From contig JAJFGG010000131.1 of NCBI GenBank assembly GCA_021776235.1, forward strand, positions 1-61,501: a stretch of DNA of 61,501 bases, in the 5' to 3' direction. Shown one piece after another: positions 52,401 to 58,545 of the stretch (position 1 is its first letter; every line of letters begins with the position of its first letter). The notes below the pieces were generated by a model. It did no database searches and was not told the origin of the DNA. It was given only the letters and a program-made list of their open reading frames with translations. A program made the position numbers and the translations under genes. Origin of the DNA: Alphaproteobacteria bacterium. GTDB taxonomy: Bacteria; Pseudomonadota; Alphaproteobacteria; GCA-2731375.

Positions 52401-54276
52401 CGCCCGAGCCGAAGGTCAGGCTGCCGTTGTAATTGAAGGACGAGCCGCTGCCATTGTAAATGCCGCCGATGCCCCTACCGCCGGCGCCGGAGGCCTGGCC
52501 GCCGCTGAAACCGCCGCCGCCGCCGCCGCCGCCGCCGGCATTCAGGGTCATGGAGGTATTGTTGATGCTCAGGGTGCCGCTGTTGAAAATGCCGCCCGCA
52601 GCCAGGCCGCCGGCGCCTCCGGTTCCGGTGTTGACAGTATAGCCGCCGCCGCCGCCGCCGATCACATTGCCGCCGTTGATCACCGCCGTGCCGCCGCCGC
52701 CGCCGCCCGAGGCCGTGCCGTCATTGCCCCCGGCGCCACCTGCAGTGCTGCCGCCCTTGCCGGCATAGTTAACGGCATTAGCAATATTACTGTAACCGCC
52801 CCTGCCGCCGGTACCGGACCCGCCGCTGGTAGGCGCATTGTTGTTGTTGCCGCTGGCGCCGCCGGCGCCGCCGCCGCTGCCGCCAAAGCCGCCGCCGCCG
52901 CCGCCGCCATAGCCCCTGTACGCGACAAAGGTGGCGGCGCCGCCGCCGCCGCCGCCGCTGGCGTGGTTGTTGGTGATCACGCTTTGGTTGATGATCAGGA
53001 AGCCGGAGTTGCGAATGGCGCCACCCTCGCCGGCGCCGCCGGCGCTGCCTGTGGCGCCCGAACTGCCAGCGCCACCGGCGCCGAAGACCAGGCCGTTCTG
53101 AAGTCTGACGCCAAACAGCTCCACTTCACTGCCGTTGCTACCGCCTGTGACGTTGAATACCCGGCTGTTGTCGCCGCCGCTGATGGTGATGTCCTGGGCA
53201 GCGGCGAAGGCATTGTCGTTGTTGATGTCGCCGTCAATGGTGAGTTGCTTGTCAAGGGTGAGCTGCCCCTGAGTCAGCGTAATGGTATTGCCGGCCAGGG
53301 CCCCGGCGAAGGTGATGGTGTCACCGGCGCTGGCCGCGGCGATGGCCTCGCGCAGGCTGGTGCCACCCGCCCCGGTGTCGTTGTTGACGTCAACGGTGAT
53401 GGTGGCGAGGCTGTGGCCATAGCCCGACAGGGCCGCGCTGGTCAGTACGCTGTCGGCTTCGACGCTGCCGGTACTGATTTCCAGTTCGGCATCGCCGCCG
53501 AGCGCCGTCGAGGCCGTGCGGTCGTCGGAAGCGGCGACGTCGGCGCCGGTCAGCTGGGCATACAGGTCAATGAAGGCCTTGCCGCGGTCGCTTTCCGCCA
53601 GGTTGCAACCATAGAACAATGTATCGCCCGTCTCAGCCAAGGCCGCACCGATGGCGCCAAGCTGGCCGGCAAAGTCCGCCAGGTTGTCATTGGTCAAGCG
53701 GCTGTCGCCCAGGTAGAGCTCGCCGTCGTTGCCCTCTGCGATAATATGGATGGCGGCAACGTCCTGCATGCCCTTGAGCGCCGCGGCGATCTGGCCCAGG
53801 CCGTCCGATCCGGCATCCAGGGCGACCACCTGCAGGTTGTCGTCCAGCCCCCGCAGCAGCACCTCCGGGTCCTGCACCCGGTGATCAACGAAGACAATCT
53901 CGCGCTGGGTGGGGGTATCGATGACCAGCAGTTCATCCGCCGCGTCGTCCTGATCGTTGCGCTCGGCCGGCGGGACGAATTCTTTCGCGGCTTCGGCGAG
54001 GGCGTCGGCCTCCGTTTCCGCCTGTTTGGCGTCTTCGGCGGCCTTGGCCTCGGCGGCGCCGGTGTCCTCGGCCGCGGCAACCGCCTCCAGGGCGGTCACG
54101 GCCGCCGCGCCATCCAGCATGATCCGTGGTTCCAGCGCCAGCATCAACGCCGTGTACGAGATTCTTGATGCGGGCCGCGGCAAGGCCGATCCGGACTTAG
54201 AGGACTGCGGCAAGGCAGGCGAACGCATGCCGCCGCCTTTTGCCGAAAGTCCGTCGAGGAAGGTCATGATGCGCAC
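46450..54276 (-). CDS. giant surface/adhesin-like protein (LEPR motif, DUF4347, cadherin-like and FG-GAP repeats)
   Basis: A 2,608-residue protein (GTG start; ATG three codons later possible). Order: LEPRIMLDGA motif (48-57); acidic Ala/Glu helix (60-100); DUF4347-like domain (about 125-285, with FYGCNLAESDRGKAF); beta-helix-like segment beginning TSLREAIAAASAGDTITF (about 306-395); Gly-rich block (about 395-640); then about 100-164-residue beta repeats of cadherin/VCBS type (TFTEGGGAASLF; TVNDGDGGTS), with three FG-GAP-like units (SAGDVNGDGLADLIVGA) inserted. A Pro/Ala/Gly-rich tail of about 220 residues and a short helical end (LAFAAGRFDAEKANLLAAFI) close it. No standard signal peptide or RTX nonapeptides are seen. 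It is probably exported by the downstream TolC/adaptor genes; adhesion is inferred from architecture. Confidence 0.88.
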   Translation of the reverse strand: MRIMTFLDGLSAKGGGMRSPALPQSSKSGSALPRPASRISYTALMLALEPRIMLDGAAAVTALEAVAAAEDTGAAEAKAAEDAKQAETEADALAEAAKEFVPPAERNDQDDAADELLVIDTPTQREIVFVDHRVQDPEVLLRGLDDNLQVVALDAGSDGLGQIAAALKGMQDVAAIHIIAEGNDGELYLGDSRLTNDNLADFAGQLGAIGAALAETGDTLFYGCNLAESDRGKAFIDLYAQLTGADVAASDDRTASTALGGDAELEISTGSVEADSVLTSAALSGYGHSLATITVDVNNDTGAGGTSLREAIAAASAGDTITFAGALAGNTITLTQGQLTLDKQLTIDGDINNDNAFAAAQDITISGGDNSRVFNVTGGSNGSEVELFGVRLQNGLVFGAGGAGSSGATGSAGGAGEGGAIRNSGFLIINQSVITNNHASGGGGGGAATFVAYRGYGGGGGGGFGGSGGGAGGASGNNNNAPTSGGSGTGGRGGYSNIANAVNYAGKGGSTAGGAGGNDGTASGGGGGGTAVINGGNVIGGGGGGYTVNTGTGGAGGLAAGGIFNSGTLSINNTSMTLNAGGGGGGGGGFSGGQASGAGGRGIGGIYNGSGSSFNYNGSLTFGSGATANAGGGGTDGINKSGASAGGDGSSTANTLNVGATVNNNFTLATNSAPTTTNLNGDSFTFTEGDGATAIDQGGNATVADADGGDFSGGNLTVTITSGEVAAEDVLSFDSGTVTLAGTTAGSNVTVGGVVVGTLTNAISAGNDLVVSLNVSSTAASVQTLVRAITYQNTDTDNPTTGARTIRVTVNDGDGGTSANADVTATVAALNDEPTLTATGSNPTFTEGGGAASLFSSSAASTVESGQTLTAMTFTVSNVADGSTAGADEVINFDGTAIALNNSNSGTTSGNSASFSVSLAGGTATVTLTSIGVNDAGMNTLLDAMSYQNNSQDPSTNNRVVTITSLTDSGSNAGSNDNVNSALSVASTATVAALNDEPTLTATGSNPTFTEGGGAASLFSSSAASTVESGQTLTAMTFTVSNVADGSTAGADEVINFDGTAIALNNSNSGTTSGNSASFSVSLSSGTATVTLTSIGVNDAGMNTLLDAMSYQNNSQDPSTNNRVVTITSLTDSGSNTGSNDNVNSTLAVASTATVAAVNDAPTTTDLNGDSFTFTEGDGATVIDQGGNATVADVDSANLSGGNLTVTITSGEDAAEDVLSFDSGTVTLAGTTAGSNVTVGGTVVGTLTNAISAGNDLVVSLNGNSTAANVQTLVRAITYQNTDTVAPTTGARTIRVTVNDGDGGTSSNADVTATVAAVNSVPTTSNLNGDKVAFAEDGTAIIIDQENAAQVADTDSADFNSGNLTVSIAGGTAAQDQLGIKTDSNTTNPTRVTLSNGLNNASVVSVGGTSIGAITAVGGDQVDAGENLVVTFNSGATAARVSALMQQITYRNTTTTSAIDTSARTVSFTVADGDGGTTTAATVTVTPAARNDAGVFTNLDGTPTFQRGGAAVVLDANGTITDEELGLLNSGNGNFDGATLRLQRSGGANSNDAFANSGSLGALTAGGNLVVDSTTIGTVTTNSGGTLLLSFNSSATTALVNSALQKITYSSTAGAETSAQIEYTLTDPTAITPGFVINGVDASDFSGRSVSSAGDVNGDGLADLIVGARDADPNGNTYAGASYVVFGKATAAAVELSAIEAGSGGGFVINGVDANDLSGRSVSGAGDVNGDGLADLIVGAFAADPAGDSSAGASYVVFGKTTATAVELSTIEAGSGGGFVIDGVGAGDYSGFSVSAAGDVNGDGLADLIVGAKNADPNNGNAGASYVVFGKTTATAVALSTLEAAGTVSQTSTGSVTVTINNLPVFTGLDGGATFTEGGAAVTVDGNATVADVELDASNGAAGDWNGATFTVRRSGGAEASDTLAVQTGGGITVVGANIQAGGQTIATVNTATGGQIVITFTNANTAPTTALVQDVLQNITYSNSSDTPPASVTLDVIADDGAGATTGTATVSITDVNDEPTLTATGSNPTFTEGGEAASLFSGAAASTIESGQTLAALTFTVSNVADGASAGADEVVNFDGTAIALNDGNSGTTSGNSASFSVSLAGGTATVTVTSIGVDNAGMNTLLDAMSYQNNSQAPATSNRVVTITSLTDSGLNGGSDDNVNSALSVASTVTLTAANDAPTLSDMGPDAGNISFLAGSASFVALDAGTAALAADEELDSLDAAAGNYNGASVTLARTGGADADDRFGLANGSTAFDNGDTITVSATDIGTVTAGSAASGSITVTFNGNATSALVDSFFQSLGYLNDDGAATGTLSLDITLNDGNAGSQGSGGVLSVTQVVTVSIAAPLGLNQDQGDSGDSGNPSAAEGEAPAPSAVTGDAPPLADQAAAPSSNTFQPPAANTGSVSDGITSAQNAAGGGGGQGQTVQNVNSVSDAVLDAKGEANNAGSQSGGGSGFGAGATSGTANALGDIAPEAGGSEDETTGDGTQGQAPDGADPAPSDAAPADGAAPAPETEGQTPATPGAPGDGTPAPEAPATGTPAAPPTGDPDAAPAAGQQSYWPGSGEPALQGGSGFQGAEGLDAQLAFAAGRFDAEKANLLAAFI
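47735..48226 (-). repeat. diverged copy of the 164-residue adhesin repeat
   Basis: This third copy of the unit found in tandem at 50811-51794 has the same length but more substitutions (for example SGAAASTIESGQTLAALTF against SSSAASTVESGQTLTAMTF). It is separated from the tandem pair by other modules. Boundaries are approximate. Confidence 0.65.
48760..49385 (-). repeat. three FG-GAP-type repeats
   Basis: Three consecutive units of about 210 bp encode FVINGVDANDLSGRSVSGAG, DVNGDGLADLIVGA and GASYVVFGKT-type segments. The Ca-binding DVNGDGLAD loop is repeated in each, as in integrin-alpha-type beta-propeller blades. Three blades are too few for a closed seven-bladed propeller. Confidence 0.75.
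50811..51794 (-). repeat. two nearly identical tandem 492-bp units in the adhesin gene
   Basis: The segment GTCGGCTCGTCATTCAAC recurs at 51281 and 51773, a period of 492 bp (164 codons). The two encoded units differ at only a few residues (SVSLAGGTA versus SVSLSSGTA; NAGSNDNVNSALSV versus NTGSNDNVNSTLAV). Such similarity implies recent duplication or gene conversion and makes the array prone to length change. Confidence 0.8.
52511..52537. repeat. (CCG)9 trinucleotide run in the Gly-rich block
   Basis: Nine uninterrupted CCG triplets encode Gly on the minus strand. Several shorter CCG runs lie within 52300-53000. Length changes would stay in frame and alter the Gly-rich region only. Confidence 0.8.
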
Positions 54277-54648
54277 GCGTCTCCACTGGTTACAATCAAG
54301 TCCGGGCTATATGCAGTCCCTCGAAAGGCCGCTTGCCCTGTTAACTTCCGCCAAGCTTCGCCTCCGTCCCCCTCTTGCGTCTATTTGCCGACCCCGTCGT
54401 ATGTTTTCCGATGATGGAAATGAGGGTATTGGGAAACTGGCCGCAACCTCCACACTGAGACCGCCATCTGTCCACAAGTCTAGTCAGCCGTCAGCGAGTT
54501 GCCCGCCTCGTCAACCTGCTTGCCTATCTCGGCCCTATCCCTATGGTTCAAAACGCATAACGGCAAGTTAACACAATGTTAGTGAATTGTAGCCTAGGCC
54601 CTTTGCATAGGGCAAGTGGATAAACGCGGTGATCGTATGGTGCCGCGA
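54277..54648. other. 372-bp region between the sulfotransferase and giant-protein genes
   Basis: No gene is seen. The giant-protein promoter should lie here on the minus strand, but I find no convincing hexamer pair. TGTTAACTT at 54339-54347 recurs inverted as AAGTTAACA at 54565-54573; each contains the GTTAAC palindrome and could be a regulator site. AT content rises near 54555-54600. Confidence 0.4.
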
Positions 54649-55569
54649 CTACTCGTCTTTTTCGGGTGCCGGTAGTATGGGAGACGGCGCACCGCCAGGC
54701 TTGGGCTCAACCGTGACCTCGACACTGCGCGGCCGTTTTGCATCTTTTGCGGCAATGACAGAGGCGTTCGTCGCCTTCCGATTGTTCCAAAAGGACATGC
54801 TGGCGTACTGCTCGAACAGGTCGGGTGGCAAAATCGTGCGCCGCGGCTTGAATTGCACCTTGCCTTGCACCCGGTGCAATCCGGGTGTCCCCAAACGGTC
54901 GTCATAGGCGTCCGCCTCGTAGGCGACATTGTCAAAATCGTGGCTAAAGGGCGCCTCGCCCAGAAACTCATAAATCAGCTCCAGCGTGCGTTTGGGCTTT
55001 TGCGTCAAAAGGTCATAGTCAACCAGAAGGAGTGATTTCGAATGCTCACCGTAATAGGCCTCCTTCAGGGCGGACCAGGCGTAGCCAACCACGCGGCCGC
55101 GCTGGCCCAGGCTGTCGACCCGGGAATATACGGTGTTGCGTTCGGCCTCGTCGTTGAACAACTGCGAGACCTCAAGTGGATTGCGGCGGACCGCGCGCTC
55201 GAAACTATCCATGATCCAGCCCACGTTCCGCACGCAGCAAATCAGCTTGGCGTCGGGAAAGAACTCGGCCAGGGCCCAAAGGCGGGCGCACCACATGCGG
55301 TTGGTGTCGAAGATCACCTCGCGATCAACGATGCCATAATAACTGTCGAACAGGCCCTCCAGGATCCGGCGTTTCTGCTCCTCTTCGATGAATACGTAGA
55401 ATTCGTTGTTCACGCTCATGGCGTTGAGCAAGGTCGTGAACAAGCCGCCCACGGGACTCGTCATCCCCGCATGAAACCTGGGATTTTGGCTCAGGATGGA
55501 TGCGATTAGTGTCGAGCCGGCGCGCGGCAGCCCGGAGATGAAGTGTATCGGTCGATCCAAGATGTTCAC
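54649..55569 (-). CDS. sulfotransferase family protein
   Basis: A 306-residue cytosolic enzyme of the PAPS-dependent sulfotransferase fold. The 5'-phosphosulfate loop is FISGLPRAGSTLIASIL near residues 10-26. The 3'-phosphate site matches CVRNVGWIMDSFERAVRRNP (Arg and Ser positions). YDLLTQKPKRTLELIYEFLGE is the usual C-terminal helix region. The final about 25 residues are Pro/Glu-rich. It is the next gene upstream of the giant-protein gene on the same strand, 372 bp away. The acceptor could be a sugar or a tyrosine of an exported protein; sequence alone does not tell. Confidence 0.88.
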   Translation of the reverse strand: MNILDRPIHFISGLPRAGSTLIASILSQNPRFHAGMTSPVGGLFTTLLNAMSVNNEFYVFIEEEQKRRILEGLFDSYYGIVDREVIFDTNRMWCARLWALAEFFPDAKLICCVRNVGWIMDSFERAVRRNPLEVSQLFNDEAERNTVYSRVDSLGQRGRVVGYAWSALKEAYYGEHSKSLLLVDYDLLTQKPKRTLELIYEFLGEAPFSHDFDNVAYEADAYDDRLGTPGLHRVQGKVQFKPRRTILPPDLFEQYASMSFWNNRKATNASVIAAKDAKRPRSVEVTVEPKPGGAPSPILPAPEKDE

Positions 55570-55648
55570 CCTATCGCTTTCCCGAAGCCGGGAATTCGTG
55601 CCCGTCGGACCCGATCAATTCCGGATTTATCCAAAACTTCCAACGAAG

Positions 55649-55674
55649 CGCCCGGGTGCCTCGGCACCCAGGCG
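55649..55674. promoter_or_regulatory. strong inverted repeat upstream of the sulfotransferase gene
   Basis: Two 12-bp arms (55649-55660 and 55663-55674) are complementary at 11 of 12 positions around a 2-bp centre. The site is 80 bp upstream of the sulfotransferase start, in the divergent region with the acetyltransferase gene. No T-run follows on either strand, so an operator is more likely than a terminator. Confidence 0.45.
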
Positions 55675-55705
55675 ATCCAATCCATCATGCGCAATTAATC
55701 AGGTC

Positions 55706-55723
55706 AATATCAATGACCATTGG
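55706..55723 (-). repeat. 18-bp dispersed palindromic repeat, copy B
   Basis: The exact inverse of the 18-bp element at 39431-39448. It lies in the divergent gap between the sulfotransferase and acetyltransferase genes. Confidence 0.65.
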
Positions 55724-55817
55724 CACAACCATTGCCCTTGCGCAATAATTGCCCTTTCATTGCATGCTGGCATTTGACCCGGCAGAAAGAATGACTGGGC
55801 CGCGGGTAAGGGGCAGC

Positions 55818-56360
55818 ATGGCAAATCGCAAGGACGCCCATAACAAGGGCCCTGATAGCAGAGGGATACAGTCCATAGCCGGTCTTGTGTTGCGGCCCGA
55901 GGGTGAGCCGGACCTGGATTTTCTTCTTCGCTTGTATTCGAGCACCCGCCAAGAGGAACTGGCGCAAGTTGATTGGAGCGACACGGAGAAGGCGGCTTTT
56001 TTGCGCTCCCAGTTCGAGGCGCAGCGTAGCCACTATCTTAAGCATTACAGTGAAAGCCGTTTTGACATCATCGAACAGACAGGCACCGCCATTGGACGTC
56101 TTTACGTCGCGCGATGGCCGGATGATATCCGCATCGTCGATATCGCCTTCATGCCGGAACACACAGGCCATGGACTTGGCGGCGGCCTGTTGCGGGCGTT
56201 GCAGGCCGAAGCCGCCGAGACCGACAAAAGCGTCTCCATCCATGTCGAGATCTACAACCCGGCACTACGTCTGTACGAACGGTTGGGTTTCAAAGCCAAG
56301 GGTGAAGACAACGGCGTATATCGTTTGATGGAATGGCGCCCCGGCCCGAAAATGCGCTAA
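55818..56360 (+). CDS. GNAT family N-acetyltransferase
   Basis: A 180-residue acetyltransferase. The acetyl-CoA site is EHTGHGLGGGLLRALQ, preceded by the core strand VDIAFMP, and the C-terminal NPALRLYERLGFKAKGED is a classical GNAT ending. ATG 55818 is preceded by AAGGGG with 5-nt spacing and is preferred over in-frame ATGs at 55749 and 55791. The acceptor is unknown. Its end overlaps the convergent DUF6916 gene by 4 bp. Confidence 0.9.
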   Translation: MANRKDAHNKGPDSRGIQSIAGLVLRPEGEPDLDFLLRLYSSTRQEELAQVDWSDTEKAAFLRSQFEAQRSHYLKHYSESRFDIIEQTGTAIGRLYVARWPDDIRIVDIAFMPEHTGHGLGGGLLRALQAEAAETDKSVSIHVEIYNPALRLYERLGFKAKGEDNGVYRLMEWRPGPKMR

Positions 56361-56653
56361 TTGAAGATGATTTCGTAGCGCTGTCCTTCGTCCACAGGGC
56401 CCAGGGGCACGGCGAATAATTCGAGGGCGCCTAGGGTGTCGTGGCGTAGCGTGTAGGGCCCCTGGGGCAATAGCGGTTCCATGGGACCCATGAAAGTCAG
56501 GGAAAAGGACAACCGTGCGTCGGGACGCGAATAGCGTTCATCCATGACGTCGACGGTGGATAAGGTCAACTTGATGGAGGCGCCTTCGCAGGACATCTCG
56601 AAGACATCATTCACCAGGGGTTTGAAGTCGTCGCTCGTCAGGTCGTCAAGCAA
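56357..56653 (-). CDS. DUF6916 family protein
   Basis: A 98-residue soluble protein with the pattern LTSDDFKPLVNDVFEM...FSLTFMGPMEPLLPQGPYTLRHDTLGALELFAVPLGP. I recognise it as DUF6916, a small beta-rich family often encoded next to phage-tail-collar/microcystin-dependent proteins, as here. Function is unknown. It is divergent from the three tail-collar genes across 256 bp. Confidence 0.8.
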   Translation of the reverse strand: MLDDLTSDDFKPLVNDVFEMSCEGASIKLTLSTVDVMDERYSRPDARLSFSLTFMGPMEPLLPQGPYTLRHDTLGALELFAVPLGPVDEGQRYEIIFN

Positions 56654-56684
56654 TCGGATGTCTCCCGCTAATAGATGCCGTTAG

Positions 56685-56704
56685 GCTGGCCGAAAACGGC
56701 CAGC
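56685..56704. promoter_or_regulatory. perfect hairpin in the DUF6916/tail-collar divergent region
   Basis: An 8-bp perfect stem (GCTGGCCG, CGGCCAGC) with an AAAA loop lies 32 bp upstream of the DUF6916 start. It could be an operator or leader structure. The remaining divergent region has no clear promoter. Confidence 0.4.
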
Positions 56705-56909
56705 ATAGATATTATCGGCCGAGAGTCACCCGGTGATTGCCCATTATCGAGGCCATGCCCAGTATCAGGATTTCGTACAGAAGCCGCATGTGCAATCAAT
56801 CTGGCCGTGCTGCGCCTGGCCCATGCGATCCACAATTTTTTACCAGCATGACTTGCAGACCCAGGCCTCCGCTCTTAGACTGAAATACAATTGAAAGAGG
56901 GAGAAAAGC

Positions 56910-57416
56910 ATGTCTGAACCATTTATTGGCAGTATTGCCATGTTTGGCTTCAACTTCGCGCCCCGGGGCTGGGCCTTTTGCAGCGGCCAAATTTTGCCGA
57001 TCAATCAGAACCAATCGCTGTTCAGCCTGCTGGGAACGACCTATGGTGGTGACGGGCGCACGACGTTTGCCCTGCCTGATCTGCGCGGCCGGGCGCCCAT
57101 GCACACGGGCAACGGGCATGCACTTGGCCAGCGGACCGGTAGTGAAACCGTCACCTTGACGACGGACCAGATGGCGCCCCATAGCCACTCTGCCCAGGCA
57201 TCGTCAGATGATGCAACCGAGTCGACGTCTGCCGGTCAGGTGCCGGCGAACATTGCCTCGCCGCAGAACAACTATGGCGATGCGGCAGCTTTGGTTGCGG
57301 GCGGTGCGGACCAAATATTACCGGCTGGCGGGGGCCAAGCCCACAATAACATGCAGCCTTCCAACACGCTGAATTTCTGCATTGCCCTACAGGGCTCGTT
57401 CCCGTCGCGGAATTGA
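56910..57416 (+). CDS. phage tail collar / microcystin-dependent-type protein, copy 1
   Basis: A 168-residue protein with an N-terminal tail-collar domain: IGSIAMFGFNFAPRGWAFCSGQILPINQNQSLFSLLGTTYGGDGRTTFALPDLRGRAPMH. The C-terminal half has LTTDQMAPHSH and ends QPSNTLNFCIALQGSFPSRN, typical of Mdp-type proteins. No signal peptide is visible. Such proteins form trimeric, collar-like structures, and many free-standing copies occur outside phages. AGAGGGAG precedes the ATG. It is the first of three tandem homologues, 10 bp before the second. Confidence 0.9.
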   Translation: MSEPFIGSIAMFGFNFAPRGWAFCSGQILPINQNQSLFSLLGTTYGGDGRTTFALPDLRGRAPMHTGNGHALGQRTGSETVTLTTDQMAPHSHSAQASSDDATESTSAGQVPANIASPQNNYGDAAALVAGGADQILPAGGGQAHNNMQPSNTLNFCIALQGSFPSRN

Positions 57417-57426
57417 GGAGGATAAC

Positions 57427-57945
57427 ATGTCAGACCCCTTTACCGGTGAAATCAGGATGTTTGGCGGCAATTTCGCGCCGCGCGCCTGGGCGTATTGCGA
57501 CGGACAGCTTTTGGCGATTTCCCAGAACGATGCCTTGTTCTCACTGCTTGGCACGATTTATGGTGGCGATGGACGCACCACATTCGGCCTGCCGGATTTA
57601 CGCGGCCGCGTGCCCATCCATATGGACCAGGGGCCCGGCTTGACCAAGCGCCCGATTGGCAGCAAATTCGGCACCGAGAGAGAGACCCTTACAGTACCCA
57701 ATATGCCAAGCCACGGCCATACGGTCCACGTGACGGGTAATGCCGGGACCACGCACGAACCCGCGGGTAAGGTGTCTGCGCTGGCGCCGGTAGAGGCCTA
57801 TCACAGTACACCGGACGCGAATGGGCAATTCGCCGCCGCCGCCATCGGAAGCTCCGGCGGCGGACAAGCGCACGGCAATTTGATGCCCTTCTTGAACGTA
57901 CACTTCATCATCTGTCTGTTCGGCATCTACCCGTCGCGGAATTGA
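57427..57945 (+). CDS. phage tail collar / microcystin-dependent-type protein, copy 2
   Basis: A 172-residue paralogue of the preceding protein with the same layout (EIRMFGGNFAPRAWAYCDGQLLAISQNDALFSLLGTIYGGDGRTTFGLPDLRGRVPIH; end NVHFIICLFGIYPSRN). The ATG at 57427 has GAGGAGG just upstream; an upstream in-frame ATG at 57382 is inside copy 1 and rejected. The short gap to copy 3 is nearly the same sequence as the gap before this gene, a mark of tandem duplication. Confidence 0.9.
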   Translation: MSDPFTGEIRMFGGNFAPRAWAYCDGQLLAISQNDALFSLLGTIYGGDGRTTFGLPDLRGRVPIHMDQGPGLTKRPIGSKFGTERETLTVPNMPSHGHTVHVTGNAGTTHEPAGKVSALAPVEAYHSTPDANGQFAAAAIGSSGGGQAHGNLMPFLNVHFIICLFGIYPSRN

Positions 57946-57955
57946 GGAGGCTATC

Positions 57956-58486
57956 ATGTCGGAACCTTTTATCGCTGAAATCAAGATTACCGCTATTAAT
58001 TTCGCGCCGCGGGGTTGGGCGCGGTGCGACGGCCAAACGCTGCCAATCGCCCAGAATACGGCGCTGTTCTCGCTGCTCGGCACGACCTTTGGCGGCGATG
58101 GACGTACCACTGTGGGTTTGCCGAATTTGCGGGACCGCGTACCGATGCATCCGGGCCGGGGGCCGGGTCTAACGGCCCGGCGGCTAGGGGAAGCGGGGGG
58201 CAGCGAAAGCCATACACTGACGCTGCAAGAGGTGCCGGCCCACAACCACGGTTGGCAGGTGTCCAATGAATTGGTCGATCAGAAGGACCCCACGAACAAC
58301 GTTCTTGCCAAATCGCCCTCGCGGCGCGGCGGCTACCTTTTGTATGGGGCCGCCCAGAATTTGGGCCCCATGGCTTCGCAGACGGTGGCGGATAGCGGTG
58401 GCGGGCGCGCGCACACTAACCTGCAACCGGTCCTGCCCCTCAATTTTATCATCGCGCTGCAGGGCCTGTTCCCGTCACGCAGCTAG
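57956..58486 (+). CDS. phage tail collar / microcystin-dependent-type protein, copy 3
   Basis: A 176-residue paralogue (EIKITAINFAPRGWARCDGQTLPIAQNTALFSLLGTTFGGDGRTTVGLPNLRDRVPMH; end PLNFIIALQGLFPSRS). GAGGAGG precedes the ATG. The middle region is more diverged (NELVDQKDPTNNVLAKSPSRRGGYLL), so the three copies may recognise different partners. A gene for a Tat-exported protein follows 59 bp downstream. Confidence 0.9.
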   Translation: MSEPFIAEIKITAINFAPRGWARCDGQTLPIAQNTALFSLLGTTFGGDGRTTVGLPNLRDRVPMHPGRGPGLTARRLGEAGGSESHTLTLQEVPAHNHGWQVSNELVDQKDPTNNVLAKSPSRRGGYLLYGAAQNLGPMASQTVADSGGGRAHTNLQPVLPLNFIIALQGLFPSRS

Positions 58487-58545
58487 AGGGGCGGAAACGC
58501 CGGGACAGCGGTCTTTCTAAACATTGCCTTGATGGAGGAAACACG

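Noticed and set aside
52963-54168. 401-codon plus-strand frame opposite the giant gene
   Set aside because: Antisense shadow produced by GC-rich third positions; the minus-strand frame carries all recognisable domains.
56910-58486. Prophage remnant suggested by three tail-collar genes
   Set aside because: No other phage structural, replication, lysis or integrase genes are nearby, and DUF6916 and metabolic genes are the neighbours; free-standing Mdp-type proteins are common.
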